From Burkholderiaceae bacterium (lineage in GTDB: Bacteria; Pseudomonadota; Gammaproteobacteria; Burkholderiales; Burkholderiaceae_A), in NCBI GenBank assembly GCA_018402635.1, contig JAGYIP010000008.1:434001-498000 (forward strand): a stretch of 64,000 nt of DNA. The letters run 5' to 3'. The translations under genes were made by a program, and so were the position numbers. Each line of letters starts with the position of its first letter. Position 1 is the first letter of the stretch. Of the stretch, positions 45,476 to 53,460 are shown piece after piece. A model generated the notes under the pieces. The model made no database searches. It was not told the origin of the DNA and worked only from the letters and a program-made list of their open reading frames with translations.

Positions 45476-46835
45476 ATGGGTCAAAATGTTCCATTTTTCA
45501 AAGAGGTTATTCCTCTTCCCCCGTCGGTAATTCCGCCCAGCTCAACTGTGTGGCGCAGACTCTTCCCCTTTCTTAACTGGCTTCCTCAGTGGCCAAAGTC
45601 AGGCCATGTGCAGTCGGACTTCTGGGCTGGCCTTACGGGTGCAACAGTTGTTCTGCCCCAAGGGGTTGCCTTTGCCACCTTGGCGGGTATGCCCCCTCAG
45701 TACGGTCTTTACGCGGCGATGGTGCCCTGCGTTGTTGCTGCGCTGTGGGGCTCAAGCCGGGTCATGGTCACGGGTCCGGCCAATGCCATTTCGCTCACCA
45801 CGCTTGCATTGGTTGCGCCACTGGCTATTCCGGGCAGCCCAGACTACGTGGCGCTGGTGCTTAGTCTTACGTTTATGGTGGGCGTCCTGCAGCTCACCAT
45901 TGGCATCTCAGGCCTGGGTAGGCTCGTAGAAAAAGTTCCGCACGCAGTCATTCTGGGCTTTACCATTGGTGCGGCAGTGCTCATCGCAAACAGCCAGGTG
46001 GGCACCGCGCTTGGCCTGTCGCTTGAACGCACCACCTCCATCCTTAGTCACGGTAGGCCAAGTCCTCGAGCGACTCGATCAAATTAATTTTTTCCCATTG
46101 GCCATCGCGGTCATGACCATTGTCCTCATCCTGTTGTTTGAGAAGGTCTCACGACGACTGCCTGCCATGTTCTTCGGTCTTTTGCTTGCGTCGGCTCTTA
46201 CCTGGCTGCTTACGCACTGGCTTGATCTGCCAAGCCTTCCTGCCGTCTCTGCTCTGCCCAGCGCACTGCCGTTGCTCTCCTGGCCCATTCCGCCGCTTGA
46301 GGTTTTGCCATCTCTTTTCGTGCCCTGCCTGGTCATGACCATGCTTGCGCTCGCAGAGGCCTCTGCCATTTCGCGTGCCATGGCCACGCGCCAAGGCATT
46401 GCCTTTAACGGCACGCAGGAGGTAATTGGGCAGGGTCTTGGAAACCTTGCAGGCTCTTTCTTTTCATCCTACCCAACCAGCGGTTCGTTTAATCGCTCTG
46501 GGGTCAACATGGCCAGTGGTGCGAAGACCCCCATGGCAGCGGTGATTGCTTCGCTACTTCTTGTTCTGATCCTTGCCTTCGGCCGTGAATTTGCCACGCT
46601 CTTGCCGCTTGCCTGCATTGCGGGCGTTTTGTGGGTGGTGGCCTGGCGTCTTATTGAAAGGCGCGACCTTCGTCACACCCTTGGGCTTGGCTGGAGCAAT
46701 CGTCTAGCCTGCCTCTTTACCATGGGGGCAACCTTGTTTTGGTCGCTCGAGGCCGCCCTTATTGGTGGTGTTCTTCTGTTTTTCGTGGTGCAACGTATTT
46801 TAGGGCCCGATCAAAAAGGACCATCGAAAAGCTAG
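45476..46835 (+). pseudogene. SulP-family anion transporter, frameshifted, no STAS domain
   Basis: SulP signature in the first frame: DFWAGLTGATVVLPQGVAFATLAGMPPQYGLYAA (in parts), VTGPANAISL. The second frame starts at about 46045 (VGQVLERLDQINFFPLAIA) and covers TRQGIAFNGTQEVIGQGLGN and SSYPTSGSFNRSGVN. One base too many lies in 46030-46055. The joined length of about 452 residues ends after the last helix, so the usual C-terminal STAS domain is absent. Related transporters near sulfonate genes (SuyZ) are thought to export sulfate or sulfite. A GTG at 45548 is an alternative start. Confidence 0.75.
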
Positions 46836-46986
46836 GCCTTGACGCCTTGTCATCGATGCCAGCCATGCTGCCCTCCGGCTTGCACTTGTTTTTATTCTTC
46901 TAAGCAGCGTCGTATTTCTTGTGCGGTTTCTGCCAAATTAATTTAACCTGCGTAGGACTCAACAAAAATAAAACAAGGAGACTGAC

Positions 46987-48384
46987 ATGAAAAAAAGAAA
47001 GCCTAATTTTTTGGTCATACTTATTGACGACCTTCGTTATGACGAGTTTGGGGCTGGGGGCCATCCTTATATGAAGACGCCCAATATCGACCGCATAGCA
47101 TACGAAGGAGCGCTTTTTACGCGAGCCTTTCACACCACCCCAATTTGTTCCCCTAATAGGGCCTCTGTTATGTCGGGCCAGTATGCAAGCCGTCATGGTG
47201 TTATTGACAATGTCGCCCGCGACGCCATGAGCCATAGGCTACCGAACTACCACCTCGAGCTGCAGCAATTGGGTTATGAAACAGCTCATATTGGCAAGTG
47301 GCATATGGGCAATGACGGCAAGCCGCGACCGGGCTACGACCACTGGATTAGCTACGATGGTCATGGCCGGCTGAACGACCCTGTACTCAACAAGAACGGT
47401 CGCTACAGTGCGCACAAGGGCTACATCACCGACATCATGAATGACTATGCGGTGGATTATTTAAAACGCAAACGCACCAAACCCTTCTCTCTTTTCTATG
47501 CGCACAAGGCGGTGCATCCCGATGCGGACCAGGCGGCCGATGGCAAGCTCACCATTCTTCCTAATGGTGGTTACATTGTTCCCAAGCGTCACCAGGGGCT
47601 CTACAAGAACGATGTTTTTCCTCTAACGCCCAACATGCTCTCGGCCGAAGAGGTCGTTAAAAGTAAGCCCGCCTGGAAGGAATGCCTTGAGTTGAAGAAA
47701 AAGCCGGCAGCCAAGACGTTATTGAAGGCGCTGCAGGCAGGAACCCAGCAAGAGATTCGGCTTCGGGCCCAGATGATGGCCAGTGTGGATGAGGGTGTCG
47801 GCCGCATTCTGCAGACGCTAGACGAGCAGGGTGAGCTTGATAACACCTGCATTATTTTCTTTGGTGATAACGGGTATTTCTTCGGTGAGCATGGCCTTGG
47901 GCCAGAGCGTCGTTTTGCCTACGAGGAGGGTATTCGATCACCCTTTGCTGTGCGTTATCCGCCAATGATTCCATCGGGTTCGACCCGGTCTCAGCTCGTT
48001 ATTTGTCAGGACATTGCTCCTACGCTTATTGAGCTTGCAGGGGGTCGGCCTGGTCAGCACATTCAAGGTCAGTCGATGGTCCCAGTCTTTCAGTCTGCAA
48101 AGGCCAAGCACCGAAAATCTTTTATGGTGGAGTATTGGGCAGAAAACGCCATGCCATGGTTGGTTGGAATGACCTACAAGGCCATACGAACCCAACGCTA
48201 CAAATACATTCACTGGGTAAACCGGGGGCAGGCAGGTGAACTCGATGAGCTCTACGACCTTAAGGCGGACCCTTATGAGCTTAAGAACCTCTGCCAGGAC
48301 CCCGTCTTTGCATCCCAGCGGCGTAAGCTTCAAAAGTCATTAAGAGGGCTGGTGAATCAGGCGCTCGGTTTGGCAGCGAAGTAG
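46987..48384 (+). CDS. Type I sulfatase (formylglycine, Cys type)
   Basis: 465 residues. Metal-binding VILIDDLRYDEFG at the N-terminus, active-site CSPNRASVMSGQY where Cys54 would become formylglycine, IGKWHMG, and DNGYFFGEHGLGPERRFAYEEG in parts for the second metal ligands. Hydrolyses a sulfate ester, releasing sulfate. There is no signal peptide, so it acts in the cytoplasm, as choline-sulfatases do, but the choline-specific region is not recognised. AAGGAG precedes the ATG. An adjacent sulfatase fits a general organosulfur island. Confidence 0.85.
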   Translation: MKKRKPNFLVILIDDLRYDEFGAGGHPYMKTPNIDRIAYEGALFTRAFHTTPICSPNRASVMSGQYASRHGVIDNVARDAMSHRLPNYHLELQQLGYETAHIGKWHMGNDGKPRPGYDHWISYDGHGRLNDPVLNKNGRYSAHKGYITDIMNDYAVDYLKRKRTKPFSLFYAHKAVHPDADQAADGKLTILPNGGYIVPKRHQGLYKNDVFPLTPNMLSAEEVVKSKPAWKECLELKKKPAAKTLLKALQAGTQQEIRLRAQMMASVDEGVGRILQTLDEQGELDNTCIIFFGDNGYFFGEHGLGPERRFAYEEGIRSPFAVRYPPMIPSGSTRSQLVICQDIAPTLIELAGGRPGQHIQGQSMVPVFQSAKAKHRKSFMVEYWAENAMPWLVGMTYKAIRTQRYKYIHWVNRGQAGELDELYDLKADPYELKNLCQDPVFASQRRKLQKSLRGLVNQALGLAAK

Positions 48385-48470
48385 CCGCAGTATTTTGTGG
48401 CGGGCGATTCCTCTTAGAGATGCTGGCAAAGCCCTTCTAGGGTCAATCCGTAGGCCGAACTCGGACTGTT

Positions 48471-48511
48471 TTGTGACATAATGTAAGTCATTCATATGAT
48501 ACATATATCAT
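48471..48511 (+). promoter_or_regulatory. Promoter and operator of the slcC operon, probably leaderless
   Basis: -35 TTGTGA (48471-48476), 18-bp spacer, -10 TATGAT (48495-48500). The start of transcription would fall about 48507, only a few bases before the slcC ATG at 48510, and no ribosome site is seen. The perfect palindrome ATGATA-CATA-TATCAT (48496-48511) covers the -10 and reaches into the start codon; a similar site lies near suyA. Confidence 0.6.
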
Positions 48512-49433
48512 GGTTATTCTAATCACTGAGTTCATGGACGAGCAGGCGGTCGTGCGGCTGCGGCAGAAGTTCCAGGTTATTCACAAGCCAGATGCCTTTG
48601 CCCAGCCCGAGCAGCTTGTTGATGAACTTGCGAATGCCGACGCCTTGATTGTTCGCAACCAGACCAAGGTGACCGAGAGCCTGCTTCGTTTGGCGCCTAG
48701 GCTCAAGCTTGTGGGTCGACTGGGTGTGGGCCTGGACAACATCAACCTTGATGCCTGCAAGGCGCGCGGCATTAAGGTTATTCCGGCAACAGGCGCTAAT
48801 GCGCACTCGGTGGCGGAGTATGTTGTGGTGAGTGCGGTGGCCCTGCTTCGCAGGCTTCCCGCCGCCATGCAGGGCATGCAGGTCAAAGGCTGGTGTCGCG
48901 CCGAGTCGTCCGATGGTCGCGAGGCTCCAGGGCGCAGGCTTGGCATTGTGGGTCTTGGCGATATTGGCTGCAGAGTCGCGCGGCTTGCTCAGGGCCTGGG
49001 CTTTGAATGCACCGGCCACGACCCATTTCTAAAGCAGGCCCCCGCCAACATAGAGCTTCTGAGCTTCGAAGACCTCGTGCAGACCGCAGACGTCATCTCG
49101 ATTCACGTTCCCTACTTGGCTTCAACGGCCTCTATGTTTAATGCAAAGGTTATTGCCTCTATGAAGCCGGGCAGTATTCTTATTAATACCTCGCGAGGTG
49201 GCATTGTTGATGAACAGGCCTTACTGAATGCATTAAAGTCGGGCCAGCTTGGTGGTGCTGCCATTGATGTCTTTGAGACGGAACCCTTACCTGCGCCAAC
49301 CGAGCTAGCACGCCTTGCCAATGTCATCGTCACACCGCATATCTCTGGGGTGACGCAAGATAGCAATCAGCGGGTGAGTGGTCTTATTGCCGAGCGTGTT
49401 GCGAACGAGCTCCATCAACTCTCGAAAGGTTGA
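48510..49433 (+). CDS. slcC: (S)-sulfolactate dehydrogenase (SerA-like D-2-hydroxyacid dehydrogenase)
   Basis: 307 residues. NAD-binding LGIVGLGDIGCRVARLA; catalytic Arg in LINTSRGGIVDEQAL, Glu in VFETEPLPAP, His in VTPHISGVT. SlcC oxidises (S)-sulfolactate to sulfopyruvate with NAD. The phosphoglycerate dehydrogenase family is broad, but the coupled comC gene and suyAB nearby strongly favour this role. Nine bases separate its stop from the comC ATG at 49442. Probably leaderless mRNA. Confidence 0.82.
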   Translation: MVILITEFMDEQAVVRLRQKFQVIHKPDAFAQPEQLVDELANADALIVRNQTKVTESLLRLAPRLKLVGRLGVGLDNINLDACKARGIKVIPATGANAHSVAEYVVVSAVALLRRLPAAMQGMQVKGWCRAESSDGREAPGRRLGIVGLGDIGCRVARLAQGLGFECTGHDPFLKQAPANIELLSFEDLVQTADVISIHVPYLASTASMFNAKVIASMKPGSILINTSRGGIVDEQALLNALKSGQLGGAAIDVFETEPLPAPTELARLANVIVTPHISGVTQDSNQRVSGLIAERVANELHQLSKG

Positions 49434-49441
49434 ACTGCTTC

Positions 49442-50437
49442 ATGAACCTCAGTCTTCTTGACGCTGAAAACCTTGCCGCCAAGGCCCTTGAGGCCTCAGG
49501 TGTGCAGGCAAGGGCTGCGCAAATCACCGCCAGTTCATTGGTTCGTGCCGATGCCGATGGCATGGCCTCGCATGGGCTGTCGCGGGTACCTCAGTATGCG
49601 GGTCATGTTCGTGTGGGGCGTGTGAATGCCCAGGCTGAGCCCTGCGTCGTTGCAAGCCGTCCCGCAGCAGCTGTCGTCGATGCCCAAGAGGGGTTTGCCT
49701 TTCCTGCCATGCAACTTGCCGTTGCCGAGGCGGCGGGGCGGGCAAAGACCCAGGGCGTGTCCTTCATTGCCGTTGCCAACAGCCACCATTTTGGAGTGGC
49801 GGGTCATTTCGCAGAAGACCTTGCTCGTCAGGGCCTTATTGGATTGGTGGTGGGTAACTCACCTGCGGCCATGCCCATGTGGGGAGGTCGTCGCGCTGTC
49901 TTTGGAACCAACCCTATTGCCGCAGCCTTTCCGCGGGTCAAGGCCGACCCTGTTCTCATTGACCTCTCTTTAAGCGCGGTGGCTCGCGGCAAGCTTATGG
50001 TTGCCGCGCAAAAAGGCGAGTCCATTCCCGAGGGCTGGGCCTTAAACTCCAAAGGTGAACCCACCACGGACCCCAAGGAAGGTCTCACAGGAATGATGGT
50101 GCCTGCAGGCGGGGCCAAGGGCGCCATGCTTGCCTTTATGGTTGAGGCGCTCTGCGTGGCTGTTTCCAATTCGGCCTATGGCTTTGAGGCCGATTCCTTT
50201 TTTGAGCTCGAAGGCAACCGACCTCGCATTGCCCAGGCCCTTCTTGCCATCGACATCGGGCTGAAGTCGCAAGAGGGTTATTTCCAGCGCATGGAAGACC
50301 TTATTACCTATATTAGTCAGGACCCCGAGGTGCGACTTCCTGGTGAGCGACGCTTTGGCCTTCGACGCCAAGCCGAGCGCAATGGCATTTCGATTTCGGA
50401 TGATCTTTACAGACAGCTAAAGGAGCTTGCCCAATGA
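49442..50437 (+). CDS. comC: (R)-sulfolactate dehydrogenase (MDH2 family)
   Basis: 331 residues. Malate/L-lactate dehydrogenase type 2 family: ADADGMASHGLSRVPQYAGHVR (in parts), SHHFGVAGHFAE, FGTNPIAAAFPR, GLTGMMVPAGGAKGAMLAFMVE. ComC reduces sulfopyruvate to (R)-sulfolactate, the substrate of SuyAB, so SlcC plus ComC act as a two-step racemase. ATG 49442 is preferred over an upstream TTG. Ends overlapping the SdhB-like gene (ATGA). Confidence 0.83.
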   Translation: MNLSLLDAENLAAKALEASGVQARAAQITASSLVRADADGMASHGLSRVPQYAGHVRVGRVNAQAEPCVVASRPAAAVVDAQEGFAFPAMQLAVAEAAGRAKTQGVSFIAVANSHHFGVAGHFAEDLARQGLIGLVVGNSPAAMPMWGGRRAVFGTNPIAAAFPRVKADPVLIDLSLSAVARGKLMVAAQKGESIPEGWALNSKGEPTTDPKEGLTGMMVPAGGAKGAMLAFMVEALCVAVSNSAYGFEADSFFELEGNRPRIAQALLAIDIGLKSQEGYFQRMEDLITYISQDPEVRLPGERRFGLRRQAERNGISISDDLYRQLKELAQ

Positions 50438-51147
50438 TCCAGGCCATTGCAACAGAGGCATCGGTTGTCAAGGTTCGCGTCTGGCGCGGCAAGGAGCAGG
50501 GCGAGTATCAGGCCTACGAGGTTCCCCGTCAGCCAAGCCAGACCGTGCTTGATATCGTTACGTATATTCAGCGAGAGATTGACCCCAGCCTTTCTTATCG
50601 TTTTGCCTGTCGGGTAGGGGTCTGTGGGTCTTGTGCCATGGTGGTGAACGGTCAGGCACGCTGGACCTGCCGAACCCATGTCGATAAGGTCGCCCAAGAC
50701 GGACAGCTTGAAATTGCGCCTCTGCGAAACCTGCCTGTTGTGAAAGACCTTGTCACCGATATGGCGCCCTTCTTTGACAAATGGGCCAAGGCCAAGGGCC
50801 AGTTTCAGGGTGAGACCACGCGGCATCATGAATTTGCTCGCGTGGAGCCAGAGTCCAAACAAAGGCAGGCCGTTGACCTTGCCATTGAATGCATTGGCTG
50901 TGGCGTCTGTTACTCAAGCTGCGATGTCGTAAGCTGGCGTCCCGACTACCTAGGCCCTGCGGCATTGAATCGTGCATGGACCCTTATGAACGATGTTCGT
51001 GATACCGGCAAAGAAGACAGGCTTGAAGCGGTGGGCAATGACGCGGGCTGCCTTGCCTGCCATACCCACACCAGCTGCACCGAGCTCTGCCCCAAGCAGC
51101 TCTCGCCAACAGCAAGCATTGCTGGCCTTAAAAGAATGGTGCGATGA
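50434..51147 (+). CDS. Succinate dehydrogenase/fumarate reductase-like iron-sulfur subunit
   Basis: 237 residues. N-terminal [2Fe-2S] site CRVGVCGSCAMVVNGQARWTC, C-terminal cluster sites CIGCGVCYSSCDVV and CLACHTHTSCTELCPKQLSP. Electron-transfer subunit of a dicarboxylate (or analogue) oxidoreductase. Its flavoprotein partner lies four genes downstream at 53461. The order differs from normal sdhCDAB or frd operons, and the set is embedded in the sulfolactate operon, so it is probably a dedicated enzyme and not the TCA-cycle complex. Confidence 0.85.
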   Translation: MIQAIATEASVVKVRVWRGKEQGEYQAYEVPRQPSQTVLDIVTYIQREIDPSLSYRFACRVGVCGSCAMVVNGQARWTCRTHVDKVAQDGQLEIAPLRNLPVVKDLVTDMAPFFDKWAKAKGQFQGETTRHHEFARVEPESKQRQAVDLAIECIGCGVCYSSCDVVSWRPDYLGPAALNRAWTLMNDVRDTGKEDRLEAVGNDAGCLACHTHTSCTELCPKQLSPTASIAGLKRMVR

Positions 51148-51494
51148 TGCCTGGAACCCCCACGCTCGAACGCAGACTTTTTCGTCTTCAGCGGCTCTCG
51201 GCCATGGTCTTGGCTGTATGCCTGGTGGTGCATTTAATTACCATGATTCTTGCCGTTCAGGGCGGGCTTACCGCTGCAGAAATTCTTGCCCGCACCCGCG
51301 ACAACACCGCCTGGCTCGCCTTCTACCTTGCCTTTGTCCTGATGGTGACCCTTCATGTCCCCATCGGATTGCGCAACATTCTCCGCGAGCTCACAGGCTG
51401 GCCGACGTCCAGGGTAAACCTTGCCAGTCTGCTTGCTGGTTTTGTTCTTCTTACCTTTGGGCTTCGAGCGGCCTGGGCTGTGTTTCTGGCATAG
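51144..51494 (+). CDS. SDH/fumarate reductase-like membrane anchor subunit C
   Basis: 116 residues, three hydrophobic helices (about 15-36, 54-77, 94-114). LERRLFRLQRLSAMVLAVCLVVHL (in parts) matches the start of SdhC-type anchors with a helix His. Overlaps the iron-sulfur subunit gene by four bases. Identified mainly by position and topology. Confidence 0.72.
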   Translation: MMPGTPTLERRLFRLQRLSAMVLAVCLVVHLITMILAVQGGLTAAEILARTRDNTAWLAFYLAFVLMVTLHVPIGLRNILRELTGWPTSRVNLASLLAGFVLLTFGLRAAWAVFLA

Positions 51495-51522
51495 CGCTTT
51501 TTTAAAAGGAACGTCAAGCGTC

Positions 51523-51897
51523 ATGGCAAGTTTATCGATGGGTCTTAACAACGATTCGCGCAACCGCCGCACTACGGGCTATTGGGCTTTTCTTGGTCAT
51601 CGCATTTCAGGTCTGGCGCTTGCCGCCTTTCTTCCTCTGCATTTCTTGGCCCTGGGCTCAGCATTGTCTGGCGAAGACGCCTTGCAAAAAGTCATTGGTT
51701 GGACCGACATGCCTTTTGTCAAACTTGCCGAGCTTGGCCTGGTTTTTAGCCTTGCCCTTCATCTTGGCCTTGGGCTGCGCATTCTTTACATTGAAAATGC
51801 GGCGAATATGAAGAGACATAAATTCTTCGCAGGCTTATCGTTTATTTTCGCCGGTACAGCCACGCTTGTTTTCTTGTTGTCCTTGTCGGTCTTGTAA
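51523..51897 (+). CDS. SDH/fumarate reductase-like membrane anchor subunit D
   Basis: 124 residues from ATG 51523. TGYWAFLGHRISGLALAAFLPLHFL and LVFSLALHLGLGLRILYIE are typical of cytochrome b-type anchors, with His residues placed for heme ligation. Three transmembrane helices. Pairs with the preceding anchor gene. Confidence 0.75.
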   Translation: MASLSMGLNNDSRNRRTTGYWAFLGHRISGLALAAFLPLHFLALGSALSGEDALQKVIGWTDMPFVKLAELGLVFSLALHLGLGLRILYIENAANMKRHKFFAGLSFIFAGTATLVFLLSLSVL

Positions 51898-51911
51898 GGG
51901 GGTTGGGTCTT

Positions 51912-52790
51912 ATGTTTAAGCTTGATACAGCACAGGTTCAAGAGGCTGCCCGCGAACTCTATATTCGGGCCCTAAAAATTCTTCCAGATGATATTAAGCA
52001 GGGTTTTCAAACCCTGGCATCAAAAGAGACCAATGCAACCGCCCAGTCCATTTTAGGGACCATGATTAAAAATATCTCGGTGGCAGAAGACAACAACAAT
52101 CTCTTGTGTCAGGACACAGGTATTCCAATTTACAACCTCATGGTTGGAACGCAGGTGGACTTCAATGGTGCACAGCTTATTAAGGCCATTGAACAGGGCT
52201 GCAGTCGCGCCACGGTGGAGCATCCCATTCGATCCTCGGTGGTGCACCCCATCACGCGCAAAAACAACCATACCTCCTGTGGGCATCGGGTTCCTGTTGT
52301 GAACATTTCCTTTGTCGATCGCCCAGGCTGGGTGCGGCTTGAAATGATTCCCAAGGGAAGTGGCTCAGAGAACAATTCTTGGCTCAAAATGGCAACCCCG
52401 GCAGAAGGCATTGCTGCGGTTAAAACCTTTGTTGTTGACTGCGTGCTTGAGGCCGGTGGAAAGACCTGCCCTCCCACCATCGTGGGTGTGGGCGTAGGAG
52501 GGACCTCTGATCTTTGCATTCATCTTGCAAAAGAGGCTGCCACCCGACCTTTGGGCTCAGTCTGTGCAGACCCCGAAGGCGCAGCTCTGGAAAAGGAACT
52601 AACCAAGGCGGTGAACGCCTTGGGCGTTGGCCCCCAAGGGCTTGGTGGCGATTCAACAAGTTTTGCAGTGCATATTGAGATGGCGGCAACACACATCACC
52701 ATGAACCCAGTGGCTGTGAATATGCAATGCCACTCGGCACGACGCGCCAGCGCCGAGTTTTCCTCCAACGGACTTCTTTACGGATTCTAG
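51912..52790 (+). CDS. Class I fumarase/tartrate dehydratase alpha subunit
   Basis: 292 residues from ATG 51912. Fe-S hydro-lyase motifs: LLCQDTGIPIYNLMVG, TSCGHRVPVVNI, VGVGVGGTSDLCI, with Cys ligands for the [4Fe-4S] cluster. This family includes fumarase, L-tartrate dehydratase and mesaconase, which hydrate fumarate-like acids. The beta subunit follows two bases later. Placement between SDH-like genes implies the product of the SDH-like enzyme is hydrated next. Confidence 0.85.
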   Translation: MFKLDTAQVQEAARELYIRALKILPDDIKQGFQTLASKETNATAQSILGTMIKNISVAEDNNNLLCQDTGIPIYNLMVGTQVDFNGAQLIKAIEQGCSRATVEHPIRSSVVHPITRKNNHTSCGHRVPVVNISFVDRPGWVRLEMIPKGSGSENNSWLKMATPAEGIAAVKTFVVDCVLEAGGKTCPPTIVGVGVGGTSDLCIHLAKEAATRPLGSVCADPEGAALEKELTKAVNALGVGPQGLGGDSTSFAVHIEMAATHITMNPVAVNMQCHSARRASAEFSSNGLLYGF

Positions 52791-52792
52791 CC

Positions 52793-53404
52793 ATGGCTCA
52801 TCACGACCTCCAGACCCCTGTCTCGGAAGAGGCAATACGCGCCCTTAAGGTAAACGACACGGTCAGCCTGCACGGTACGCTCTATGGCATTCGCGATGCC
52901 ACACAAATTCACATGTTCGATCGTCAGCGCAAAACCCGTTTCGATCTCCATGGCCATGCCGTCATTCATACTGCGCCCAATGTGAAGAAGGTGGAGCCCT
53001 CCAGCGATTATCCAGCGGGTTATCAGCCCATATGCATTGGCACAACCACAAGCATGCGAATGGAGCGTTTTACTCAGCCCCTTATGCAGCAGTACGGTGT
53101 GCGCATGGTGGTGGGTAAAGGCGGCCTTGGCCCCGGTTCGCTCAATGCCTTTCAGGCAATGGGTGGTGTCTACCTTGCCATTGTGGGAGGCACCGCAGCC
53201 CTTGAGACAACCTGGGTGGAGCAGATTGAAGACGTGGATCTTGACGACCTCAACCCGGAGTCGCTTTGGAAATTTCGTGTAAAAGGGTTCGGGCCTTTGC
53301 TTGTTGCAATGGACAGCCACGGCCAAAGCCTTTATTCCGTGGTTACAGAAAATGCCCAGGCCCAGCGTGCCAAGGTGCTTGCTCAGATGGGCATTCCAAC
53401 CTAG
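52793..53404 (+). CDS. Class I fumarase/tartrate dehydratase beta subunit
   Basis: 203 residues. Contains IGTTTSMRMERFTQPLMQQYG, MVVGKGGLG, LAIVGGTAALETTWVEQIE and KFRVKGFGPLLVAMDSHG, the C-terminal domain of two-subunit class I hydro-lyases (TtdB-like). Together with the alpha subunit it would form the active enzyme. Confidence 0.85.
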   Translation: MAHHDLQTPVSEEAIRALKVNDTVSLHGTLYGIRDATQIHMFDRQRKTRFDLHGHAVIHTAPNVKKVEPSSDYPAGYQPICIGTTTSMRMERFTQPLMQQYGVRMVVGKGGLGPGSLNAFQAMGGVYLAIVGGTAALETTWVEQIEDVDLDDLNPESLWKFRVKGFGPLLVAMDSHGQSLYSVVTENAQAQRAKVLAQMGIPT

Positions 53405-53460
53405 GGCCGCAGTCGACAACTTAAAGACCGTCCGTTCACCACAGGGGCTAAGCCAAAACC

